Assembly (NCBI RefSeq): GCF_014493765.1
Contig: NZ_JACTVJ010000006.1
Coordinates: 186,001-250,000 of the forward strand
Direction of reading: 5' to 3'
DNA length: 64,000 nucleotides
Origin: Streptomyces polyasparticus
GTDB lineage: Bacteria; Actinomycetota; Actinomycetes; Streptomycetales; Streptomycetaceae
Shown here: in pieces, positions 51,251-59,221 of the stretch
Numbering within the stretch: the first letter of the stretch is position 1
How the letters are laid out: the number at the start of each line of letters is the position of its first letter
Notes under the pieces: generated by a model
The model's database searches: none
What the model saw: only the letters and a program-made list of their open reading frames with translations
Told to the model about the DNA's origin: nothing
Position numbers and translations under genes: made by a program

Positions 51251-52559
51251 GGTGATCGGGCTGAAGGGCGAACGCCCGGTCCGCGGCCTGCGGCACCACG
51301 GCCGCCACAGCCTCGACGAGCAGGGCGCGATGCCGCAGCAACGGCCGGCTGCGCTCGGCCGGCGCGAGCAGCAGCAGATCGTCGAGGCCGGCGAGCATCC
51401 GCCGGGTGACCTGGGGCTGATCCGATGCGTGCCTGCGGATCTCCGCGAATCCCAGATCGACCAACTCCTCCCACCCCGGCACCGGCTGGACCAGCCGCAC
51501 CCGCCCGCGCCGGTCGCAGTGCTGTACGGCCTCCAGTGGCTTGTCCACCAACGCGGCCAGGAACTGCACGATCCGGTCGAGAGCCTGCACCGCGGTCGTC
51601 GGATCGTTCACCGCGGGCGACAGCGCCCGCAACGCGATGTCCGACAGCTGCCGAAGCCCGAAGCCGAGATCCTGGTGAAAGGTCCGCTCGACCCCGACCG
51701 ACACGGTGTACGCGAGCGCACGACGCGGAGGCGCCGTCCCGCCGTGCACCGCGAGCACCGGCGTCCCCGGCACCACGAAATCCCCGATCCGCGGAATCAG
51801 CCGCAGCACCGTCCCCTGCTTCCGAGCCGCCCGCACCAAGCGCGCGATATGCACATCCCGCAGCACACCGGCCCGCCCGTGATGCGCGATCCGCGCAGTC
51901 TCGCGGCCCGGCTCCCAGCCGGCCACCGCGGCCGACGGCTGCTTGGCCACGACCCGGAATGCCTCCCGCGTGATCCGGTCGATCACGAACCCGACCCGCA
52001 TCATGCGCAGCGTCCCGTTCACGTACCCGATGAACAGGAACAGGCTCAGCCCCACCATCACCAGCGCGAGCACGGCCTGCACCAGCGGCACGCTGCCCAC
52101 GGCGCGCGGATCGGGCTCCCCGTCGTACGACATCAGCACGAGCAGCGAGAGCAGAAACGTCGCCAGAAAGACCGTGAACGTCACCTTGGCGATCCGCGAC
52201 CGCACGAAGATCCGCACCACCCGCGGACTGAACTGCCCACTGGCCATCTGCACGGCCACCAGCGAGATGCTGAAGACGACACCGATGAAGGTCATCATCG
52301 CCGAGCTGATCGCGGTGACGACGGCCTTGACGTCCTCGGCGAACCCGATGGCCCAGGTGAGCCCGCGCCGGTCGTCGTCCGCCCGCAGCGCCTCGAGAAT
52401 CTCCCGGTCGGCAAACGAGGCCACCAGCCACAGCCCGAAGACCAGGACAAGCCCGGCCGTGGGCGCGAACCAGAAGCTGTCCCGCAGATGCTCCCGCAGC
52501 GGCGACAGGGGCCGCGGCAAACGCCCAGGTGGGCCGTCCGTGACGACATGATCACTCAT
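51237..52559 (-). CDS. DUF2254 family membrane protein
   Basis: The 440-residue protein has four or more membrane helices in its first 190 residues (FWFAPTAGLVLVFGLWLV, MMTFIGVVFSISLVAVQMASGQFSPRVVR, VTFTVFLATFLLSLLVLM, LVMVGLSLFLFIGYV). A cytoplasmic domain follows with the family's FHQDLGFGLRQLSDIALRALSPAVNDPTTAVQALD. DUF2254 proteins are widespread and uncharacterised; a transport or channel-like role has been suggested from topology. It is transcribed towards the aldehyde dehydrogenase gene and away from the tRNA. Confidence 0.88.
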   Translation of the reverse strand: MSDHVVTDGPPGRLPRPLSPLREHLRDSFWFAPTAGLVLVFGLWLVASFADREILEALRADDDRRGLTWAIGFAEDVKAVVTAISSAMMTFIGVVFSISLVAVQMASGQFSPRVVRIFVRSRIAKVTFTVFLATFLLSLLVLMSYDGEPDPRAVGSVPLVQAVLALVMVGLSLFLFIGYVNGTLRMMRVGFVIDRITREAFRVVAKQPSAAVAGWEPGRETARIAHHGRAGVLRDVHIARLVRAARKQGTVLRLIPRIGDFVVPGTPVLAVHGGTAPPRRALAYTVSVGVERTFHQDLGFGLRQLSDIALRALSPAVNDPTTAVQALDRIVQFLAALVDKPLEAVQHCDRRGRVRLVQPVPGWEELVDLGFAEIRRHASDQPQVTRRMLAGLDDLLLLAPAERSRPLLRHRALLVEAVAAVVPQAADRAFALQPDHQGIG

Positions 52560-52690
52560 GGTGAGACGTTAGAGCGGCCCGCTCCCACACCCCTGCAGCC
52601 GCCCCGAATACGCAGGTGAAAGGCACCCCGAAAGCTTGGTATTGTTGTCCATGTCGCCGCGGGGAACACCCCGCGAACGACAGACACCTT

Positions 52691-52775
52691 GTCCGGGTGG
52701 CGGAATGGCAGACGCGCTAGCTTGAGGTGCTAGTGCCCTTTATCGGGCGTGGGGGTTCAAGTCCCCCCTCGGACA
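52691..52775 (+). tRNA. tRNA-Leu (GAG anticodon)
   Basis: The 85-nt sequence folds into a tRNA. The 7-bp acceptor stem is gtccggg/ctcggac with one G-T pair, and the anticodon stem ctagc/gctag carries loop TTGAGGT (anticodon GAG). A long variable arm (tgccctttatcgggcgt) is typical of Leu, and the T arm is gggggttcaagtccccc. The discriminator base is A and no CCA is encoded. A small hairpin (cgcgggg/ccccgcg, 52658-52675) lies just upstream in the leader. Confidence 0.95.
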
Positions 52776-52783
52776 CGTAGTTA

Positions 52784-52817
52784 CCACAAGCCTGCTCGTG
52801 CGCGAGCAGGCTTGTGG
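52784..52817 (+). terminator. Perfect 15-bp hairpin after tRNA-Leu
   Basis: ccacaagcctgctcg pairs exactly with cgagcaggcttgtgg around a 4-nt loop, 8 bp beyond the tRNA end. Confidence 0.85.
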
Positions 52818-52879
52818 CGTTCCCGGCCTCAAGGCCTTTCCAGGGGCAGACCTCTCAGAGGTTGCATGCGATCCCACGA

Positions 52880-53746
52880 TCAACCAGCTGGGGATGATCG
52901 GGGCCAGGTCTGCCCGTTCCGGTCAGGACCGATGGCTGCCAGTAAACGCAGGGAGGTCTCCGAGGGCGAACCCGCTGCGACGGTGTAGGTGATCAAGGCC
53001 TGATCGGGATCGTCGGCCACCCGCAGTGTCTCGTAGGCGAGTTCGAGGTCGCCCACGACGGGGTGACGGAACCAGTAATGGCCCCTCGTCTTGTCCCGGA
53101 CCGGATATTCGGCCCACAGTCGGCAGAAGTACGGGCTGGCCTCCTGCAACTCGGCGACCAGGTCGGCCAGTCGAGGGTCGTCCGGATGGCGGCCCGCGTC
53201 GAGCCGCAGGTAGGCCACGACGTCATCGGCTTTTCGATGCCAGTCGCAGAACAGCTCCTTGATGCTTTCGTCGGTGAACACCAGGCGAGCGAAGTTGCAG
53301 TCCTGTGCGGTGAGGGTGCCGAAGTCGGTGATCAGAGCTGCGGCCAAGGCGTTCCAGGCGAGCACGTCGACCCGGCGGCCGACGATGTATGCCGGCACGT
53401 CGGTCATCGAGTCGAGCAGGCGCTGGAGCCCTGGTTGGACGATTTGCTCACGGGGGCGGCCAGAGGTGGTCGATGGCCGCGCGAGCCGGTACAGGTGTTG
53501 CCGCTCGTCCTCGTCGAGCCGCAGGGCACCGGCGACGGCGTCGAGCACCGCAGCGGAGTAGTGCAGGGTGCGGCCCTGCTCCAGTCGCACGTAGTGGTCC
53601 ACGCTGACCCCGGCGAGCATCGCGAGTTCCTCGCGCCGCAGCCCTGGCACTCGGCGGTGACCTTGCTCGGGCAACCCCAGTTCGTCAGGCCGCAACCTCG
53701 CACGCCGCGAGCGCAGGAACTCGGCAAGCACCGCACGTCGATCCAT
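52880..53746 (-). CDS. XRE-family regulator with MmyB-like ligand-binding domain
   Basis: The 288-residue protein begins with the helix-turn-helix region typical of this group (LAEFLRSRRARLRPDELGLP, GLRREELAMLAGVSVDHYVRLEQGR). A PAS-like MmyB ligand-binding domain follows (VPAYIVGRRVDVLAWNALAAALI, NFARLVFTDE, VAYLRLDAGRHPDDPRLADLVAEL, YWFRHPVVGDLELAYETLRV). Such regulators usually sit beside a redox enzyme gene, sometimes divergently; none is adjacent here. The ATG at 53746 gives the family's common MDRRAVLAEFLR start, although its ribosome site is weak. Ligands in the family are thought to be lipids or fatty acids. Confidence 0.85.
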   Translation of the reverse strand: MDRRAVLAEFLRSRRARLRPDELGLPEQGHRRVPGLRREELAMLAGVSVDHYVRLEQGRTLHYSAAVLDAVAGALRLDEDERQHLYRLARPSTTSGRPREQIVQPGLQRLLDSMTDVPAYIVGRRVDVLAWNALAAALITDFGTLTAQDCNFARLVFTDESIKELFCDWHRKADDVVAYLRLDAGRHPDDPRLADLVAELQEASPYFCRLWAEYPVRDKTRGHYWFRHPVVGDLELAYETLRVADDPDQALITYTVAAGSPSETSLRLLAAIGPDRNGQTWPRSSPAG

Positions 53747-53982
53747 TCGTCGAGTATCCACCCGGAGTAGCGCGCTGTGGGTAGTCATCCGATGCCCAGG
53801 CAGGTCAGTCATGGGCGCTGACGCAGCTCGACCCGGCCGAAGACCCCCGCCGGCCCAGCGAAGAAGAGGTCGAACCATCCCGACCAGACCTGCACCACCC
53901 GCGCGGTATTCACAGACCGGTCCACTCCCCACTTTCACCACGTCACCGAAAACGAGCGACTGTCCTGTGCGTAAAGCCGCAA

Positions 53983-54018
53983 CGCCGTCCTGTTCGCGGT
54001 GACCCGGACAGGACGGCG
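53983..54018. terminator. Hairpin terminator after the cyclase gene
   Basis: The perfect 11-bp arms cgccgtcctgt and acaggacggcg lie 22 bp beyond the leftward cyclase stop. The remaining 240 bp up to the XRE start (53747-53982) show no gene I can support. Confidence 0.75.
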
Positions 54019-54039
54019 CTCCATCGACAGTCCCAGCGA

Positions 54040-55017
54040 TCACCGAATGGCGACCGGGTTGATGATCGATTGCGTGGTTCCGGCGTACTTGGCGTGGCCG
54101 AGAGTGAACATGAATTCGTAGACTCGGTCTGCCGCCAAGCCCGCGCTCTGGATGTTTTCCAGCACGTAGATGCCCTTTTTTGCCACCAAGAACTGGTTGA
54201 CCTCGAACGTGCCTGCCCCTGGTTCGAAGGGGACCACCTCCAGCGCCCACGTATCCGATCCAACCGCGACTACGCCTCGATCAGCCAAGTAACGCGCGGC
54301 ATCACGATTAATTCCGGGTCCACCGGCGAGAAATCGGTCGTTGTCCTTACCCATGAGCTTGTGCCATCCGGTGTTGAAAAGGACGACGTCTCCCGGTCGA
54401 ATGGTGACCTTCTGCCGTTTTGCGACCGCTTTGATCTCTGCGGCGCTGAACGCGGTTCCCTCCGGGACGGTATCCACCCCCCGATGCGCGGCCATATCGA
54501 GCAATACGCCGCGGGTTACCATAGGCGGCACTTTCTCCAAGCCCAGTTTCCGTACGCCTTGGACAGTGACGAAGTCCTCGGTCCGGTTGCCGTTGTAGTA
54601 GACGTTGTCGATTCCGATATGCCCCAGTCCGTTGAGCTGGGTGCCGACTCCGAGCCAGCCCTCCACGACCTCATCGTTGTACGTGAGCTTGGTCGATCCG
54701 ATGGGCTTGCCGGCAGGGTTTTCCGGTTGAGTCATGATTACTCGAAAACTCCGGTGGCCGTATGCGGGTGTTTTGCTGTCCACCGTCATGCCCAACGAGT
54801 ACGTTTTCCCGGTCGTGACCAGTTTCGCGGCGTCGAGGGCCAACTGCGGAGTCAACCGGTTGGCCGCACCGATCTCGTCGTCGGCCCCCCAGTCATTCTG
54901 ATCGCCAACCGCCGAATGGCGTGCGCTGGAGGGTTTTTCTGCCACGCCCCCGGAAGGTGTGGCAGCGGCAACCAGTGCCATCGAAACAGATGTCATCACC
55001 AGCAATGACCTGCGCAT
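54040..55017 (-). CDS. Secreted cyclase-family (kynurenine formamidase-like) protein with altered metal motif
   Basis: The 325-residue protein has a Sec signal (RRSLLVMTSVSMALVAAATPSG) and a cyclase (PF04199-like) domain: DWGADDEIGAANRLTPQLALDAAKLV, GHRSFRVIM and RPGDVVLFNTGWHKLM, typical of the family. The metal motif normally reads HxGTHxDxxxH; here it is GVGTQLNGLGH, so the first His and the Asp are replaced while the last His remains. The ATG at 55017 has GAGGAG 5 bp before it. Base composition is visibly less GC-rich than the neighbours, which suggests transfer. Confidence 0.8.
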   Translation of the reverse strand: MRRSLLVMTSVSMALVAAATPSGGVAEKPSSARHSAVGDQNDWGADDEIGAANRLTPQLALDAAKLVTTGKTYSLGMTVDSKTPAYGHRSFRVIMTQPENPAGKPIGSTKLTYNDEVVEGWLGVGTQLNGLGHIGIDNVYYNGNRTEDFVTVQGVRKLGLEKVPPMVTRGVLLDMAAHRGVDTVPEGTAFSAAEIKAVAKRQKVTIRPGDVVLFNTGWHKLMGKDNDRFLAGGPGINRDAARYLADRGVVAVGSDTWALEVVPFEPGAGTFEVNQFLVAKKGIYVLENIQSAGLAADRVYEFMFTLGHAKYAGTTQSIINPVAIR

Positions 55018-55105
55018 AAGCACTCCTCACGAGACGAACAGTCGCATGCAGCGTCAGACCGGCACGAAGCCGCGGAAGCACTGCACAACTGATTACTCGT
55101 GATCA

Positions 55106-55312
55106 TCACGCGTTGACCGGCTTGCCAACCAGGGCGGAAGGATCCCAGGCACGAGATGACCAGTCGACCGGTGTCAGGTCGGAACGGAAGGTCGGCGGGC
55201 GAAACGGGCGGGGTTGCACCCAGGGAATGGCGAGTGCCAGCTCGGCCGTGAGCGGTGGAATCCGTAGGAATTCGGTTCCAACTAGCCCCTCGGACACAAC
55301 GGTTGCGGGCAT
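55106..55312 (-). CDS. Small hypothetical protein (68 aa)
   Basis: This short frame encodes a Pro-rich soluble peptide (TAELALAIPWVQPRPFRPPT, then DLTPVDWSSRAWDPSALVGKPV) ending at 55106. Residue composition looks protein-like, but I do not recognise it and the ribosome site is unclear. It may be a remnant, since the surrounding 400 bp include broken genes. Confidence 0.3.
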   Translation of the reverse strand: MPATVVSEGLVGTEFLRIPPLTAELALAIPWVQPRPFRPPTFRSDLTPVDWSSRAWDPSALVGKPVNA

Positions 55313-55395
55313 GCGAATTCGGCGCCCGTCTTCAGGGTCTTCTGAAGGCGGGCGTTCTGCCGTTCCCGGTCTCCCTTCTCACGCGGTGGTGTCGG

Positions 55396-55560
55396 TCAGC
55401 GGACGGTGTCGCGGTGTCCGAGGGCGGTGTTGGCGGGGTCGATCAGGGTGTGGTCGGTGCGCTGACGGTTCCAGACCTGGCGGCCGGTGTAGCGGGGGTT
55501 GTGAAGACGGGTGTGTCCGGCGAGTCGTTGGGCGAAGATCCAGCGGACGATCGGAGCGTG
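55396..55560 (-). pseudogene. Remnant of a large serine recombinase
   Basis: The minus strand encodes HAPIVRWIFAQRLAGHTRLH joined to NPRYTGRQVWNRQRTD, then LIDPANTALGH. Both parts are recognisable from the recombinase domain of large serine integrases, but the 40 or so residues normally between RLAG and NPRYTG are gone, and so are the catalytic N-terminus and the C-terminus. It is therefore an internally deleted fragment of an old integrase, not a working gene. Confidence 0.6.
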
Positions 55561-55566
55561 CGCGGG

Positions 55567-55800
55567 ATGTGGCGCAAAGCGTTGCAGGCGGACTCCGCGG
55601 CGAGCGAGCGCGCGATGGGGGTGCGAGCCGGCGTCCTCGTCGAGGAGTCCGAACGCCTCGGCCCGAGCAGCGAGACCGACTCCGACCTCATCACCAGCTC
55701 GCTCACCGAGCCGCAGACACCCGTCGGGGTCCTGCTGATCCCGGTGCGGCAGATCGCATCCGTTCCCGCCACGGCCGGGCTCGACGAGATCCCCGAATGA
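55567..55800 (+). CDS. C-terminal gene remnant or small protein (77 aa)
   Basis: The frame ending at 55800 has strong G/C in third positions through its last 50 codons and encodes SDLITSSLTEPQTPVGVLLI and VRQIASVPATAGLDEIPE. An ATG at 55567 could start it, but no ribosome site is seen, and its upstream side abuts the recombinase remnant. It may be the tail of a gene cut by past recombination. Family not recognised. Confidence 0.35.
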   Translation: MWRKALQADSAASERAMGVRAGVLVEESERLGPSSETDSDLITSSLTEPQTPVGVLLIPVRQIASVPATAGLDEIPE

Positions 55801-55834
55801 GACCGTGCCGGCGTCGTGCCGCAGACGCGCCGCG

Positions 55835-55862
55835 AAGCGGCGGCTCCTGGGAGTCGCCGCTT
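55835..55862. terminator. Hairpin between the remnant and the FtsX gene
   Basis: The arms aagcggcg and cgccgctt (8 bp) enclose 12 nt in the gap between convergent ends. Confidence 0.55.
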
Positions 55863-55912
55863 GCGGTGCGTGTAGCTGCTCGCGCAGAGGCGTTCAGCCT
55901 CCTTCTTCCTGC

Positions 55913-58309
55913 TTACGCCGTCTGCCTCTTCAGGGTCTTCGAGGTGACCGCGATCCCGGCGAGTACCGCCGCCGCCAGGGTGCCGATGACGGCGGTGGCG
56001 ATGGCGCCGGAGTTCAGGTGCAGGCCCACGTCCGACGAGGTTGCCTCGGAGAGGCCCGCCGCCATGCCGGCCAGCGGGGGCAGCGTGACCAGCACGCCGA
56101 GGGCCGCGCCGATGACGATGACCAGGGTGGTCTCACCGGCCGAGGTGAACAGGAGTTGGCGGACGGTGCCGCCGGCCGACTTCATCACCCCGAAGTCGCG
56201 GCGCCGGCTGTGGGCCGCCATGGCCATGCTGTTGGCGACGGCGATCACGCTGTAGCCGACGGCGATCACGATCAGCATCATGGCGAGCGACTCGGTGAGC
56301 TTGGCGTCCGTGTTGTAGTCGGCGAGGGCGTACTCGGCTGCGTCGTGCAGCGCGACCCCGGGGACCGCGTCGGAGGCCTTGGCGCCGGCCGGGACGAAGA
56401 TGTCGTCGGTGAGCGCGGCCGGGTCGTGGGCGCGGACCAGGTCGCGGGCGACCACGACGTCACCGCGGGCCGGGTCGTCGGGCAGCACCTTGGCGACGGT
56501 GAGCGAGACGGTGGCGCCGTCCGCGAACCGGACCGGGACCTCCTGGCCCTGCTTCAGGCCGAGTTCGCCGGCCATCTTCTCGCCGAGTACGGCCTCCCCC
56601 TGCTTGTTCCACTTCGGGTCCCGGCTGCCCAGGACGTCCAGGACCGTGGCGGCGCCGGCGGACTCATCCGACTTGCCGGTCTCGACGAACGCCCGGGTGG
56701 GCAGGGCGGCCTTGCCCACCGGGTTGGCGGCGACGACCTCGTCGGTGTTTCCCGGGGTGCCGTCCGGCGTGACGATCGTCTGGCCCGCGACCTTCAGGGC
56801 CTCACCCGCCGGGTAGGCGACGCGCATGGTCTCCACCATGCCGCTGAGCAGAACCGCGAAGCCGACCGCGGCGATCACCGGGGCCACCAGGGAGGCGGCG
56901 CGGCGGGGATTGGCGACCAGTTCGGCGCGGACCAGGACCGGGGCGGCCTTGCCGCCACGCTGGAACGGGGCGGTCAGGAACCGGCCGGCGGGGGCGACGA
57001 ACACGGGGGCGAGCAGGGCGGCCGCGACGATCAGGGTCATGGTGGCGAAGATCGCCGTGTTGATGCGGTTGTCGGCGCTGGAGGTCGCGGTGCCGATCGC
57101 GAGCAGGACGCCCAGTCCGAGGACGGACAGGCCGGCGATCCAACGGCCGCGCCCCATGCCCTTGTTGGCCGAGCGGCTGTCGAGCAGCGCCTCTATCGGG
57201 GCGACCTTGGCGGCCTTGCGGCCCGCGCTCCAGGCGCCGATCACGCTCACGCCGATCCCGATCACGGAAGCGGTGAGCAGCGGCCACGAGGCGATCGAGA
57301 TCTCCATCCCGGGCGGCGTGACGTCCAGGCCTTCGAGTATCCAGAGCAGCAGGGGGGTGGCGGCCACACCGGCCACGCAGCCGACGACGGAACCGGCCAG
57401 GCCCACCACGGCGGCCTCGCCGAGGATCATGCGGCGGATCTGCTTCGGCGAGGCGCCGATCGTGCGCAGGAGGCCGATCTCGCGGCGCCGCATCCCGGTG
57501 GACAGGACCAGCATCGAGGCGACCACGAACACCGTCGTGAACAGGCCCAGAAGGGCCATGGCGCTGATCAGTTGGACGCCGAGGAAGCGCTTGTGCTCGA
57601 TGTGCGCGGGCTGCAGCTCGGAGCGCCCGTCGCCGGTGACCACGCTGCCGTTGTCGCCGACGACCTTCTTCGCGGCGGCGGCGATCGCGCCGGTGTCGGC
57701 GTCCTTGTCGGGGATCAGGGCGATGGTGGCGACACCGGGCTGCTGCCCCGCGGCGAACTCCTCGCTGAAGTAGTAGCCGGGCCCGTCCACGGTGCCGACG
57801 ACCTTGAACTGCTCGCGGCCCTGGGTGATGTTGACCGTCAGCTCGCTGCCCACGACCGCACCGAGGGCGCGGTCGACGACCACCTCGTCCTCGGCGGTCG
57901 GTGCGCGGCCGGAGACCAGCTCGTACGGGGCCATCTGTGCGCTGGAGAAACCGTGTCCGGACTCCAGGGCGCCCTCATCGGTGACGAGCTCTCCGTTCTT
58001 GATCGCCTGGGCGTAGAAGGAGCGGTCCACGACGGCGTCGGCGACGCCCGGGACCTCGGCGAGCCCGGAGACCAGCGGTGCGGCCTCGGACTTGGACCAG
58101 GGCATACGGTCCTCTGGGCTGCCATCGGCGTCGACGGCCTGCTTCGGCAGGGCGAGTACAGGTGCGGCCTCGTAACGCGGCTGCACCTTGGCCTTGGCGG
58201 AGTCGTAGACGACCAGCGTGGTGGTGATCAGTGCGACGCCGACCAGGACGGCGACGAAGGCGCCGAGGAAACCGGACCAGCGTTCACGGACGTTCGCGAG
58301 GATCAGCAT
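55913..58309 (-). CDS. FtsX/MacB-type ABC transporter permease
   Basis: The 798-residue protein has the duplicated FtsX layout: one N-terminal helix (GFLGAFVAVLVGVALITTTLVV), a large extracellular domain, three helices with the GLLRTIGASPKQIRRMILGE coupling loop, a second block of helices and extracellular domain, and a final FtsX domain with DFGVMKSAGGTVRQLLFTS. It starts 5 bp after the ATPase stop. Together they form a pump of the type that removes antimicrobial peptides or lipoproteins, or signals to a partner kinase. The divergent kinase/regulator pair next door fits this use. Confidence 0.9.
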   Translation of the reverse strand: MLILANVRERWSGFLGAFVAVLVGVALITTTLVVYDSAKAKVQPRYEAAPVLALPKQAVDADGSPEDRMPWSKSEAAPLVSGLAEVPGVADAVVDRSFYAQAIKNGELVTDEGALESGHGFSSAQMAPYELVSGRAPTAEDEVVVDRALGAVVGSELTVNITQGREQFKVVGTVDGPGYYFSEEFAAGQQPGVATIALIPDKDADTGAIAAAAKKVVGDNGSVVTGDGRSELQPAHIEHKRFLGVQLISAMALLGLFTTVFVVASMLVLSTGMRRREIGLLRTIGASPKQIRRMILGEAAVVGLAGSVVGCVAGVAATPLLLWILEGLDVTPPGMEISIASWPLLTASVIGIGVSVIGAWSAGRKAAKVAPIEALLDSRSANKGMGRGRWIAGLSVLGLGVLLAIGTATSSADNRINTAIFATMTLIVAAALLAPVFVAPAGRFLTAPFQRGGKAAPVLVRAELVANPRRAASLVAPVIAAVGFAVLLSGMVETMRVAYPAGEALKVAGQTIVTPDGTPGNTDEVVAANPVGKAALPTRAFVETGKSDESAGAATVLDVLGSRDPKWNKQGEAVLGEKMAGELGLKQGQEVPVRFADGATVSLTVAKVLPDDPARGDVVVARDLVRAHDPAALTDDIFVPAGAKASDAVPGVALHDAAEYALADYNTDAKLTESLAMMLIVIAVGYSVIAVANSMAMAAHSRRRDFGVMKSAGGTVRQLLFTSAGETTLVIVIGAALGVLVTLPPLAGMAAGLSEATSSDVGLHLNSGAIATAVIGTLAAAVLAGIAVTSKTLKRQTA

Positions 58310-58314
58310 GTCTG

Positions 58315-59085
58315 TCAGGCCTCCAGCCCGGCCATGTGGGTGGCGACCGCGGCGGCGTTGTTCACGCCGGCCCGGCGGTCGAGCGGAATACGGTCGGCGA
58401 TCTGGCCGTCCTTGAGGAAGACGACGACGTCGGCGTGGGCCGCGGCCACCGGATCGTGCGTGACCATCAGGGTGGTCTGGCCCTCCTGGTCGACGAGCAT
58501 CCGCATCATCCGCAGCACCTCGCGCGAGGTGACCGTGTCCAGGGCGCCGGTCGGCTCGTCCGCGAAGAGGACGTCGGGGCGGGTGACGAGGGCGCGGGCG
58601 AGGGCGACGCGCTGCTGCTGACCGCCGGAGAGCTCGCTGGGGCGGTGTCCCGCACGCTCGGCGAGACCGACCGAGGCGAGGGCCTGTTCGACCTGCTCGC
58701 GGCTGACCTTGCGGCCGGCGAACCGCGACGGGAGCTCCACGTTCTGTGCGGCGGTCAGGGACTCGACCAGGTTGAAGGCCTGGAACACGAATCCGATGTG
58801 CTTGCGGCGCAGTTCGGTGCGCTGCTTCTCGTTCTGCCGGCCGATGTCCACACCCGCGAGGATGATCTTGCCTTCGGAGGGCTGCTCGAGACCGGCCGCG
58901 CACTGCAGCAGCGTCGACTTGCCGGAGCCGGAAGGGCCCATGATCGCGGTGAAGGTGCCGCGGGGAAAGCCGAGGGAGACGCCGTCCAGAGCGGTGACCT
59001 GGCGGCCGCCGGTGCCGTGCACCTTGCGGAGGCCGTGGAGTTCGACCGCGTCCTGTGTCGGGGTGAGGTGGCTCGTCATCGTCAT
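58315..59085 (-). CDS. ABC transporter ATP-binding protein (LolD/MacB type)
   Basis: The 256-residue ATPase has Walker A GPSGSGKS, Q-loop FVFQAFNLVESLTAAQNVELP, signature LSGGQQQRVALARAL, Walker B VLFADEPTGALD and switch His in MVTHDPVAAAHAD. The sequence NLVESLTAAQNVELP is characteristic of the exporters paired with FtsX permeases. It is the first gene of a two-gene leftward operon, facing the kinase gene across a 136-bp promoter region with a repeated CTCTAC motif. Confidence 0.92.
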   Translation of the reverse strand: MTMTSHLTPTQDAVELHGLRKVHGTGGRQVTALDGVSLGFPRGTFTAIMGPSGSGKSTLLQCAAGLEQPSEGKIILAGVDIGRQNEKQRTELRRKHIGFVFQAFNLVESLTAAQNVELPSRFAGRKVSREQVEQALASVGLAERAGHRPSELSGGQQQRVALARALVTRPDVLFADEPTGALDTVTSREVLRMMRMLVDQEGQTTLMVTHDPVAAAHADVVVFLKDGQIADRIPLDRRAGVNNAAAVATHMAGLEA

Positions 59086-59130
59086 GCGTCGATTTCACCG
59101 TGCACGGGGGTGCCGGGGCACTGACCTGCT

Positions 59131-59160
59131 CTCTACTCCTGAGGTAGAGCCAGCTCTACC
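59131..59160. promoter_or_regulatory. Probable response-regulator operator in the pump/kinase promoter
   Basis: CTCTAC, GTAGAG and CTCTAC occur in a row at 59131, 59144 and 59154, giving two overlapping palindromes: ctctactcctgaggtagag and ggtagagccagctctacc. The position, 46 bp before the ATPase start and 62 bp before the kinase start, fits a LuxR-type regulator acting in both directions. The assignment is inferred. Confidence 0.6.
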
Positions 59161-59221
59161 TTCGCGGGGCAACCGAGGGAACACGGAGATCGGCGAGAGA
59201 CCGCGTCGGTACGTTGATCAC

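Noticed and set aside
52765-55297. attL/attR pair from the 12-bp match between the tRNA-Leu 3' end and 55286
   Set aside because: The match is short for a tRNA attachment core and the nearby recombinase remnant lies outside it; kept only as supporting detail in a low-scored finding.
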